This document shows positions 1 to 11,679 of a DNA stretch of 64,000 bases, in pieces. This DNA is from Bugula neritina. Its lineage: Eukaryota; Bryozoa; Gymnolaemata; Cheilostomatida; Bugulidae. Below the pieces are notes generated by a model. The model worked only from the letters and a program-made list of their open reading frames with translations, was not told where the DNA came from and did no database searches. Numbering within the stretch: the stretch's first letter is position 1; every line of letters begins with the position of its first letter. The DNA lies in the NCBI GenBank assembly GCA_964035545.1, contig OZ037765.1, positions 13,324,698 to 13,388,697 of the forward strand, in the 5' to 3' direction. The position numbers were made by a program, and so were the translations under genes.

Positions 1-3000
1 ACTACAATGCTAAGACAAGGGAAGCTGCATGGAAAAAGCCTGAAAATGTAAAAATAATCAAGCAAGAAGAATTTGAGGCTATTGCTGCTACTGGCCAAGA
101 CCCTATTATGGTTATTTCAGGTTAGTTTCATTATCTATGCAAAAATATTGGTTAAAGCATTTTGTTTAGTTGACATGAAAGTTTTGTTGACAATTTTGTA
201 ATTTAGCCCGAGAAATGGCAGAGGGTAAAGTTGGAGGGTCGGGTGAGCCAGCAGCTGATGCCGAAACCAACTCTATAACTGAAGAGGGTTCTGAAGCTTC
301 ACAGTCATCTGCTGCCTCTGGTCATCCATCATCTTCCGGCCCACCTCCAGGGTTTTCCCTCCCTCCGCCTGGCTTTGCTGGTCCACCTCCTGGCATGATA
401 CCACCTTCTGGTAAGTTTTTTAAGTGCACTAGTATGGCATAAAGTATATTTACATGCTTTTTAGACCTATACTTGATCCTTCACTCATTGTAAGATTTGA
501 CAAGAAATCATCAACACGTGTGCTAATGTATAAAACCTGTCTAGCTTTTACTGTATTTGTTATAGTTAACATGCCTCCACCAGGAATGGGTATGCCCCCA
601 CCAGGAATACCCCCTGCAGGCATGCATATGCCTCCTCCAGGAGTGGGGATGCCTCCTGCTGGAATTAGAATGCCTCCCCCTGGGTTAAATATGCCCCCTC
701 CAGGCATGGGCGGACCTCCTCCTTTCATGTCTGCACCTCATAACATGCAGAAAACACCAGAAGTTGCCGAGTGGTCAGAACATGAGACTCAAGAAGGCAA
801 GAAGTACTATTACAACTCTCGCACTCAAGAATCTGTATGGGAGAAGCCAGAACCATTGAAGAAGTGGGAGGAAGCTGTAACTGTGGTTTCAGGTTCGAAT
901 GTGCAGGCACTTAGTCAATTATGCATTAGCTTTGCTAAAGATTTGTTTAAATAACCTCACATTTCTCACTCCTCACACTCCCTGCTAATACACAGGTAGT
1001 TGACCGCATGGCATGTAGTTGATCAATTGATTTATTACAAATCCCAAATATGAAAACATGTTGCGAAATTTAGTTGACCATATTATTTTACTATTTTTCT
1101 GGTATTTTTTGTGTAACAGCTGCTATTGCTGGACAAAATGCTGAAGCACTCAGTGGAGAGAGTAGTACACAGTCTGGGGAATCTAGTCAGCCTATGCAAA
1201 CTGCCATTAGTCAGGATGAGATGGTCAGCAATCCTGCAGAGCAGGTGGCAACTGAAGAGAGTATGGACACTTCAGAGGTTAGCTGTTTGCCACTGTCATG
1301 GTAATATATCTGATACTGGTTGTTTGGTTGATTTAGTTTATTCAAATGTGCAGCCAATGGTCTTGAATGGGTTTGTTGTTCACATACATTATTTCAACAT
1401 TATTAGAACAGACCACTTACTCTTCTGGTTGTATAAGTCTGTTTGAGTGCATTTAGTTTGTCACTGGCTCACACATATAGTTATGAAAATGTTTAGTATT
1501 TTATTGTTATGTGATAAATGATGACTTGTGAGTTAAACCTGCAATTATAAACATTAGATCAAGACTGTACAGCAGGAGTTGCCTCAAGTCGTTGAGTCTA
1601 AACCGGAACCTGTGCCGGAGAAACCTAAAGACAAGTCAAAACCTGTGAGTTCAACTCCAGTGCCGGGCTCTCCGTGGTGCGTTGTCTGGACCGGAGATGA
1701 TAAGCAGTTCTTTTATAATCCGAGTAAAAAGATGTCCGTGTGGGAGCTGCCAGAAGATTTAGTGGTCAGTTGTTAGAGCTGCTTTCAAATCTGTGCTGCT
1801 GTATATGTTACAACTATTTCCTAATCTATTACTTTCTTAGAATAGTATTTGGTTTGGTATTCAAAATATCTGGTTTGTACTTTGCAAATAAGAAAGCTGA
1901 TGTTGTATTAGTTTAAATATGTAATGCAGTTAGTAAGGATTGCCATATATATTCAACGGAATGATCTAGGGCCGAGAGGATGTTCTCAAATTAATTTCTG
2001 CCCCTCCCGGTGAGGAGAGTTCTAGCGCAGTGGATGAGTCACACAAGCGACAGGCTGAGGAGACCCCCGCTGGCTCCTCCAAGTCCAAGAAAGCTAAAAC
2101 TCAGTAAGTCGAGTGTCTCAGCTCTGCATGTCACAGCACATGGTTTCTTGTGCATTTTTAGGTTAAAGTTTGAAAGGTGGTTTTGTTGAAGTATCTAATC
2201 TAAGAATTAGTATAAAATCACTGAAAGACACCCAGTTTTAGGAGACTTAGCTATTTGCCATGTATATTTATAGAAAAGAGGAAAAAGAGACATCACTACT
2301 CGACATGAAGAAGGTTGAGGTTGGGAAAGATGCTGCCATAGAGGCAGAAGTGAAGGCAGCGAGGGAACGGGCGGTCGTTCCTGTAGAAACTCGTATGAAG
2401 CAGTTTAGAGATATGTTAGCGGAAAAAGAGGTATTTGCTGACATTACTTTCAAAACATTACTTTCAGGATATTGTGTAAACTGTGGAATATATTGTATTT
2501 ATGCATTTAAAACAAATTCAAAGCATGTTCAACTACTCTAGTACTAATTTAGCTGTGATTTTCTTTAAGCTTGTGTTAAGGCACACATCTATTAGAGTGT
2601 CCGTGGAGTAATGAGTGTGTAAAGTCTACACATGTGACTACTGGTGCTACCAAACACTAAACACAAATGTTGCTTGTGAAATGCCACTAGATTTAATCTT
2701 TATATGCACAAAACAGTTACTTTCCTATTCACTAGACTGCGTATTTTTGCACTTTGTGAACTGTTTGTGTGTCTCTTAAGGTATCTGCATTCTCTACCTG
2801 GGAGAAAGAGCTGCACAAGATAGTGTTTGACCCCAGGTACCTGCTGCTGACTAGCAAGGAGCGTAAGCAGGTGTTTGACTCATATGTCAAGGAGCGGGCT
2901 GAGGAAGAACGCCAAGAACGACGCCGTGAGCTGAAGAAGAAGCGTGAAGCATTCTTAGAGATGTTGTCTTCTGCTTCACTCACTAGCAAGTCTGTTCTAT

Positions 3001-6000
3001 CAGTACATACTATTTCCATTTGTTTACAGACTGATGTTATCTTTTCTTGTTTTATTGAAAAATATGCAAATCATATTTTGCGCCTCCGACTTGTAGACTG
3101 ACTCCATTTTCTGTTATAATAGGTCATCGTTCAGTGACGTTGCGTCCAAGTTTGGAAAAGATGAGAGATTTAAAGGCATTGAGAAAATGCGAGAGCGCGA
3201 GGCAATATTCAACGATCACTTGTCTGATTTGAGGAAGAAGGAAAAAGAGGAACGTAATCTGCAGAAGGAAAAGGTTAGCTTACATAAACTGTTTGTGTTA
3301 GCAGGTGGTTGCTAGGTGAAATATCTTGCCTTATGCTATAATGATAGTGTTATACTTCATTCAGACTACAGTTTAAAGTTAGCATTCATCATTACTACTG
3401 AGTGGTCTGTTCACCAAGTGTTTGTAGCTACTGCAGTCGTTTGTTGGTAGCTATGATTTTGTTTGTAAATCAATTTTGTTGGTTGTTCTACTTGCTAGGC
3501 GTGCTACTATCTAAGATGAGCATATGATCTAATAGGGATGTGTTGACCGCAAATAGCATGTTTTAAATTATGTTTATAAATTTATCTAAATAATGTTGGT
3601 AATTCTTGCTATTTGCTATTGCTAGTCTAGCAGAAAATGTTGAACTATGTTCTTATTGGTCAGGACAATAAATCATATAACTATGCATGGAGAGCTTGCA
3701 GTCTGGAGTGTGGATAGTAATTGTAACATTCCATGAATGTGCCAATCATTAGCATCCATAAATACTCGATTTGAGCTGTCATGTGAACAAGGCATCAGAG
3801 TATGTGGTCTTTGGTGAGAAATAAGGCTATTGAAACCAGCTGCCACAAAAACAGATGCACAGTTGAGACAAAGTGTCACAAATGTTTTCTTGTTGACAAA
3901 AGGTTACATGTTTAAGAGAAATAAAGAAGCACTTTTTGGCACCTAATGAATTTCGCTTGCAGATAATTTTGGAAAAATATGGTTATTTACATGTACTTAC
4001 GTACTTGCATATAATTTATCAACTAGCCAGCCAATTATATTGAGAAGATCTGTTAAGACACTTTTGAAATGTATGAAAAGTTTGATGTGTTAAAAATGTC
4101 AAATGGTTTTCAAAAGATGCAAAACAGCCATATTTTTTACAGAGCATCCCAATGTGGACAAGCTTTCTGTGTTTTTAGTTTAATACTAAATAACAGAGTG
4201 TTTTTAGACAAGTAGACATTAAGATTTTTTTGGTGCTATTTCCTTTAAAAGCAACTCCGAATTGAAAGTTGTGCTGAATCATCTTATTATATGTTTTGTT
4301 GATAGCTGGTTTGACTTTTACGATATTATCCACTGTGTATTAAAGATAAAGGTGGATTACTTGACTATGCTGAAAGAGATGACGAATCTGAGTAGACACT
4401 CTAGCTGGACGAAGACAAAGGAGAAGTTAGCTAGTGATTCCCGATACAAGGCTGTGGAGTCGAGTAGTAAGAGGGAGGACTGGTTTCGAGATTACGTCAA
4501 GTACTTAGATGATCAGGTAACAGTAGATGTAAATGTAGTGACATGAGATTGCTAGTAGGCAGTAAAGCGAGGCCGCTTGATGTGGTTTTTTGGTTGTTAT
4601 CTCCACCTAGTTGTGGCCACTTACCCAACCTTGTCACAAAATGTTGTACAACAGCTAGAGGTGTGTCTGTATAGTATTTATTTTAGCTAATCAATCCTCA
4701 TTGTGGTGCAGTTTAGGTGATACGGACTGGACATATTTACGTGGTTAATTGAAAGTATCTCATTGTGTATTGTCGAATGCAGGGTTCAGATCATGAAGAG
4801 AGGTCGCGAAAGGAGCGGGAGAGAGAGAAGAAGGAGAGACAGGAAGCCAGTCTGAGGGAAAGAGAAAAGGAAGTGCAGAGATCTCTGGGAGAAACATTAA
4901 GAGAAAGAGATAAAGAGCGAGAGCAGCACAAAAGGGAAGAGGCATCCCAGCAGTTTAAGGCGCTACTAGTTGACCTGGTATGTATTCATCACTTGTGTCG
5001 TAAGGAGCATTGTACGTATGTTTCCTGTAGCCATCTGCCACTACACCTTGTCTGCACTCTCTACTTCCAATATCATGTCTAGCTTTTCTATAGACAGCAA
5101 ATTATGTAATTGTTTGCTCCTGAGTGATGCATGGTTGTGTCTAACTGATGCCCCCTTTTTTCTCATGTTTGTAAACTCAGGCAAGGTGTAGGGGTAGCTG
5201 GAGTACAGCTATAATGTTATGACAGTAGACTATTCTGAGACATGTATAATGTACTGCAATGCATACTATTCTGATTATTGCATACTCTTTTATGCAGTGT
5301 TACCATCAGTAATTATCAGTGATCATATTTGTGCCTCTTGATCAATTTTCTTCACCTTAGACACATATATTGTATACTGTTAGTCCACGTGTATGATATA
5401 ATGTGGTATATACCTTTCATATATCATGTTGTATGTACCACTAGATGTACTTATTTGAAACATTTATACTTCATGTTCATATAGGATGTCTAATCATATT
5501 TGTATTGCAGATTTTAGTGCAAACATAACATGTGTTTGACTATAGTGCATATGTTCTTATGTATGTTTGCATTGTCTAGTATACAATGTGTTGTATTTAC
5601 TAATCAGCAATTTTCCACATAATATTCTGTGTAAAACCCAACAGTACTACCTGTTGGAGTACATTTACTGCATTGCATATGTTTATTGTACTGACTCTAT
5701 TTCTCACAGCTCCCTAATTTGCCCCTTAACTTCTAGTCATTTATGCAATCAATATATTGTATGTTAAGTAATGTGCAAATTTTTCTATGCCTTTTTATAT
5801 TGTGCATAGACTAGAAACAGCATTTTGGCTGTATTAGGTTGTTGCAATGTCTTTTGTGCAAGTTTTTAGTGTCTTATTGCTGTAAACAGACTACATTCAC
5901 TGTGATTCAAACAGTAGCATGCCTCTTGGTTAGTTTGCCCTTGCGTCTGCTCCTCCCATTACACAATAAGTTGAAAGAGTTACCTTCCCTTGAATGTCAA

Positions 6001-9000
6001 AATAAGATGTGAATAAATGCTAACATGTGCCATTGACAGTTGCAGCTGCATAGACTGCTAGAACAACAAACTGACTTGGTTCACCTTGTCATGGCTGTTC
6101 AGGCCATCAATTCACCGTCCATCATGTCGATGAAAGCTCTCAGTGATCTCTAGGCATTTGTGATGATGATTTTTAGTAATCAGTGAGTAAAATCAGGTTA
6201 GAGTTTTGATCTTGCTTCAGAGATGGGCACAAAGTTTATTTTTGTTCTTTTCTTCACATAATTTTTTTTTCTGAATTGCATAATACTGTTGACTGGGCAT
6301 AGTTGAAATAGATAGTCAATGGATCTGGCTATATTTTGCCTGCCTTACATATACATTATTCTATCACAACTCTAATAAAGGAAACAGTTTTAAATTGATA
6401 TTCTTTTATCCTTTTTAATATAAAAAGTCAATTTAAGAATCATTTTTGTGTTTTGTGCCCATTTCTGAGAACTGTAAACATCAAAAAACCAATAGCCTAC
6501 ACCCTATGGCAGTAGATTGAACATTTGAAGGTCCAACATTTTTGCCCATCTGAACTTGCGGTGTTTTCTCACTTGGTTTTTTTATAAATCATAATTATTC
6601 AAGTTGGGTGAAATACACTTTACCACACACCTATTCACAGTACGTTTTTACCAGGTAGTATACCATGAATCATGTGATAACGATTTTTGCTTTACAATAT
6701 TTATTCGAAGTACAAATGCTTACATTTATTAGTCTTAAAACTTATATTTAAATACTTACTTAGTATAGTCCATATTTTATACAAGGTTATGAACTGTGTA
6801 AGCTGTACCAAGCAGAACAGTAGTTCTTTTCTATAGAAATCTTTCATGACGTTAGTTTTCTCCAAAATGTTATAGAATCTGTCTTCTTTTTCAATACAAA
6901 AGCATGAAGTTCTCAATTTTTCTTTTCAATAATTGAGATCACGTAGCGTATAGTGATCTCCATCATGTGCTTTTTAAAAATTTTGGCTTTGAAAATTTCA
7001 AATAATGCTCAGAATTATCTATAACAGTACTCTACCACTCACTTATAGTCACTTAGGCTATATAGCGTGGTAATATTAAATATTAATGGAGTTGGAGGTA
7101 TTTTCATTTGAAGCTGCACTGACTTGAACTCTGAAAAAGAAGACAGTTTGAATATATTTTGGAGAATGAAGTTTATTTGAAGTTGTCTGATAATGTGCTG
7201 CATTCTATATTTCATGGTTATATTGTCTTTTATGCAAATTATTGATAATAAAGCTTCTATTGCAGGTCAAACTTTAATAAAATATATTTATATGACATAT
7301 AAGACATAACTTATTCAATATAGGGTGTTCTGTCGGAAGAAAATCTCATTGCATTAGTGAATGATTTCCAGATAACTCTGCAAGCCCCTCTTGCATTTCA
7401 TAGTTATCGATAGTATTTCAAGTTGTCCTCTTGTATGGCCTCATTTATAAGATCATAATCTGCTGGTAATGCATGACGCCTGATGTCTTTCTGCTGCTTC
7501 AATACACTAAACTCCACTTTCTTAGGTGAGAAATGTAGACACCAGTTGGAGAGATACCAGGAAGTTGCTGAAAAAAGATGCACGCTGGGATTTGTGTGAC
7601 CTGATAGATCGGGACGATAAGGAGAAGCTATATGATGAGCATATAGAAGTGCTGACTAAACGCAACAAGGAGATGTTCCATTCCTTGCTAGACTCCTGTT
7701 CAGAGGTAGCATATTACTCTGGTGTAGTGGCAGCCATTGCAAATAGATTTATAATTAGTTTATTATAGTTAACAATGAAAGATTTATGACACAATAGACA
7801 GTAATTGTGTGTAACGTTGGCTGCAATTTTTATATGGTAAAATACATCACTGCAGGAAAAAAAATTGAAAGTTTGCAAATTTATAAATTAGCAGCTGCTG
7901 AAAATACTTGAGTGTGTAAATTTAATAGTAGCTCAAATTTGTCACAGTTTAGGGACTGATATGCATTAATACACAATTCTGTGCCCCTCAATCAAAAAAC
8001 ATTTGATGAAGTTTTCAACACTTTTATAGAACTTGCAATTTAATAAACAAATCCATAAAACCTTCTGAAACAAAAAGCACAAATGACAGATTACATACTT
8101 TTTAATCACACCAACGTTTATTTAATCATAATTATCAAAGGAGTTTGGTTCACATGGGACAGGGTTGAAGGTGGTTGTGTTCGCCAACGTTATAGATCAG
8201 CATAATATCCCAGATTACTATAAACAACCATTGCAGTTACCATAGTTACACCCATATATACTCATATTGGTTCCTTTTAGTGTATAATTTCTTTGCAGGT
8301 AAGCGTACTCAAATAACATGTAAATTACAGTCTGAATTTCTGATAACACACATCCCTCAGCATCGTTTTTTAACTTGTTGAGTTCTAGGTAGTCTATAGT
8401 CTGTGTATTGACTGCATATTATTTATTTTGGTTTTATTTGTTTGCATTTTAATGTTGAAATACAATCTTCTTAAGAAAAATTATTCTTTAGGTTACACTA
8501 ACCTCAACATGGAAGGAGATCCGAAAACTCATTAAAGATGATCCTAAGTTTACCAAATTCTCTTCTAGTGACAGGGTGAGTTAATTTTCACTATGTTTAA
8601 AGACATATATGACACATCTGTGTCTGTTTTAAAGGTTTATTGAAGATTCTACATGCGTTGTTAAATTTATTCTTAAACAAAAATATCTATGAGAACATTA
8701 TTGACAAAGGCCACAGTGCATTAGACTGTAGCTAGTTGAGGACAGAAGTCGTGTGAAAGATCTTCTGCCAAAGGACATTTTTATGTATCACAAAATAACT
8801 TGAAACTCACTGGTTCTGCCCAATATAGTGTTTTGAAAACTATAAAGTATTAATTTTTTGATGCAGGAAGACAAAAAGTGTTCAACAGGGCTATTATTGA
8901 CTACTATTTAACGTTACATAATCTATGCATGAGGCATTTGCCCTCCTATTTTGTGAAATTATGTATTCTGGTGCAAATATTTTTATGCTATCAACAGGTT

Positions 9001-9754
9001 TAGTTAATTTAAAGCTGTCTAAGTGACAGGAGACCCTTGAGATTGTGTCATAGTAGTTCTGTGGGTTAAAGTACTCAGTCATAAAATTGTCTTGATAAAT
9101 GCTTCTTGGCTTCACCAATGTTTTTGATGGCAATTCGTATGCTTCGTGCCAGCATTTCCAGCTCAGTACTTTCAGCAGATCTGATATGTTGGGTGTAATT
9201 GACTCAAGACTGAAGTTGCTGTGACAGAATATGTGTTTTAGAAACGAGAGAGAGAGTTTGAAGACTTCATCCGTGAAAAGTATGTGCAGGCTAAAGCTGA
9301 TTTCCGAGCGTTGCTTAAGGAGACTAAGTTGATAGATCACACAGCTCGAAAGAAACTCTCTGATAACCCTGATTATATGAAAGAGATAGAAAAGCTGTTG
9401 GAGGTCAGTGTAAATGATCACATGGTACATGTGTAGTTCTAACATTAGATGTGCTCCATCAGATGTGTTTATTTGTTTGTGGATAATAGTGGATCAGTGC
9501 CTCTTTGAAATGAGTCTCCTCTTTTGTTAGTTAAATTCTAGCTTCTGTAGTACAACTCCTCATTTATTTAATTTTTGGTTGAAACTGTGTTGGTTATTCA
9601 AATCAACCTCATGTTACAGAATGATAAGAGATATCTCCTTCTTGAGTGTGTCAGTGAAGAAAGAGAAAAAATCTTGCTCTCTCATCTGGAAGAGGTAGAA
9701 AAGAAAGGTCAACCGCCACCTCCTACAGCCACAGAACCTGGTCGTAGAAAGTAA
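1..9754 (+). CDS. TCERG1: TCERG1 (CA150) homologue, 5'-truncated by the window edge
   Basis: Transcription elongation regulator 1 is a nuclear protein that couples RNA polymerase II elongation to splicing; its WW domains bind splicing factors and its FF repeats bind the phosphorylated polymerase tail. Fifteen exons join in frame: 1-120, 207-410, 566-892, 1120-1277, 1573-1764 (or from 1558), 1970-2103, 2274-2430, 2781-2989, 3123-3273, 4346-4516, 4783-4977, 7526-7705, 8492-8575, 9242-9403 and 9620-9754 (TAA). About 858 residues are visible. The window opens inside WW1 ([14 protein letters not shown]-like). Exon 3 has a PPPGM-type proline/methionine repeat and then WW2 (EWSEHET..., YYYNSRT, VWEKP). 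Exon 5 holds WW3 ([19 protein letters not shown]). Six FF domains follow (for example [20 protein letters not shown] and [14 protein letters not shown]), with a charged KER-rich stretch between FF3 and FF4. The protein ends [13 protein letters not shown], like the vertebrate protein. The exon 10 start (4346 or 4352) is uncertain by two codons. Confidence 0.96.
6040..6153 (+). CDS. candidate alternative last exon inside TCERG1 intron 11
   Basis: A good acceptor (ttgacag) is followed by 37 sense codons and TAG in the phase left by the preceding TCERG1 exon (phase 0 at 4977). The peptide starts [16 protein letters not shown] and ends MKALSDL, and its codon use is less AT-rich than the surrounding intron. 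An AATAAA lies at 6374-6379, inside the adjacent MITE. If used, it would end TCERG1 within FF4. It could instead be a fossil of a transposon ORF. No family is recognised. Confidence 0.3.
   Translation: MQLHRLLEQQTDLVHLVMAVQAINSPSIMSMKALSDL
6218..6467. mobile_element. short non-autonomous DNA transposon (hAT-like MITE)
   Basis: A 250-bp AT-rich element is bounded by inverted termini CAGAGATGGGCACAAA (left) and CAGAAATGGGCACAAA (right, read on the minus strand). CAG(A/G)-GGGC-type ends are typical of hAT elements. There is no coding capacity, and I do not see a clean 8-bp target duplication, so the copy is probably old. It carries AATAAA at 6374-6379. Confidence 0.6.
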
Positions 9755-9986
9755 TGTGCTGCATGAGAGCCCAGAACTCTGTAATATTTGAACAGTTTGC
9801 TATATAATCATGTATATAAAACGTGTCTCCGTACCTTGTTTGTGATGACTTTAACTTGTAAGGTTTTCAGCAAGTGCAATGTTTCCAATTTACTCGAAAA
9901 CTGGAAAATTATTGAATATTTTATTGTCTTGTGTTGTATAATATGGTTTATTATTTCAGTAATAATTTGTAAATAATTCCTGCAGC

Positions 9987-9992
9987 AATAAA
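9987..9992 (+). terminator. TCERG1 poly(A) signal
   Basis: A canonical AATAAA lies 233 bases after the TCERG1 stop codon in AT-rich sequence. No other gene signal lies between the stop and this site. Confidence 0.7.
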
Positions 9993-10168
9993 GTATAATT
10001 ATTCAACATCTTCCATTTGGTTGCATTTTGATAAAACTTGCAAAGTGGGAAAAAGTAGGCATAATCCAGCATAATAATTAATCTTAAGGAAGAGTTTCCT
10101 GTATCCTCATTGTTACTAGCTTGTATTTAATAAATTGTGTTTTATCACTAAACATGATGCTATAGTCA

Positions 10169-10564
10169 TTGTTGAACAGACCGTCAAAGCTTACCCAATT
10201 ATTTCAAACAATATGGCAGTGCAGCACTACTTCATTGACTAATGCAGGCCGAATGAAGACCTTGAAGGAATCGATTTCTGATAATTTCATCAGACGTGTG
10301 TCCGGAATATTCCAAAATCGAGCTACACTCAGTTCACCTCACACTGCTAGATCTAAAGTTTCTGAGTCATCTCGACTGATAGTACCAGTTGTTACTCCAA
10401 GAAAGCGTTATAAAACTTTTAATGCTGAACTCAAGTCTAATTGTTCCCAATCACGGCTGTCAATTAATGAAGTGCAACCCAAAGTCACTGCTGCTATTTA
10501 CTTGCTTCATGCGGTTTCTCTAGTCATAAGTGAGCAAATTTTAGTTGCTTCTACTCTAGTTTAA
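10169..10564 (+). other. open stretch, possible 5' exon of the DUF218 gene
   Basis: An uninterrupted 131-codon frame lies just after the TCERG1 3' end. It is Ser/Lys/Arg-rich (IRRVSGIFQNRATLSS, PRKRYKTF) with an in-frame ATG near 10253 and donor-like sites at 10529 (ATAA|gtgagc) and near 10512. The stronger donor leaves phase 1, which does not fit the next recognised exon (phase 0 from 11632). It may therefore be an extra N-terminal exon, a separate small gene, or chance. Between 10565 and 11631 I see nothing that can be supported. Confidence 0.25.
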
Positions 10565-11679
10565 CTATCACTATGTGTGTATTACTCAAGTCTGGCACAG
10601 ATTATGTTCACAACCTATTCCATCACAATGTTGTTGGAACTTGTCATTGTCATAGAGGTCAATGATCTAGCTGGTAGATTTCAGGCAAGTTACTTAACAC
10701 GTTACAGTAAAAAATTTTAAATGTACAAATAATGTTTCAAATGAGCTTGGTTGTAGTGAAAAAATGCTTTAAGGAATAGGCAGCATCTGTGCCAGACGAT
10801 GAACGTCAAACTTTTTGGTAATTAAAATGATTATATAATTAGGTTCAAAATAGATAAGGCCATGTGGCACATATTTGGCTTAATTGTAACACAAGCAAGT
10901 TTTCACCAATGAATCCGTAAGTTTAATATAAATAGTTTAGTTGTAGTTCAATATATATGTATATGTTATATCCAATCTGTTACTCACAGAACAGACAACT
11001 CCATGAGTAGAGTATCCATTTTCTAGTCTCCTCTGATCCATTCGTCTTGAGCAGAATATTTAAGCCAACCAATGACTTGAATCTTAGAGCAAACGATAAT
11101 TTTTATTCTAGACCTAAAACAGTCTGCCTATGTTAGAGATAATATATAACATTATGTATCATTTTGTATAGTAAGTAATGCATGCTTATCTCAAAATAAG
11201 TAAAAATCATGCAGTCTTTGACCATGTAGAGTGAGATTTTAGTCTCTGCAATATGCATTTATTGTAGAACTGATGGTGCACAATTATTGAGTTTCTACAG
11301 CCAACTTTTTAGCCCATTGAAGCATAATTTTCTCTTAGAAGAAATAAAGATCGTAGTAGTGGTTTACAGAATAATTAACCTAATTGCATATAATTTGTTG
11401 CTAATTGAAAAAAATAGACAAGTTACCTTTGCATATGCAATCATTAATAAAGTCATGTTGAAAAGTATCTCTAAAACATGCTGATAAGTTCACTTTAAGA
11501 AATATGCATCATAGGCTTTGCCATTGTATCTGGGTATAGAAGCAGTAATATAGAAAAATAAAACAAATCAAATACTTTGCTAAGCTTATTTTAAATATAT
11601 AGTATAATAATATTTTCACCTACATACACAGAAATTGAAAATTATTGGCAGAAATTGTTTTGTATTGACAGAATTCTTT

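Noticed and set aside
4978-7525. Assembly gap or missing TCERG1 exons in the longest intron
   Set aside because: FF4 continues directly from the exon ending 4977 to the one starting 7526, so nothing is missing.
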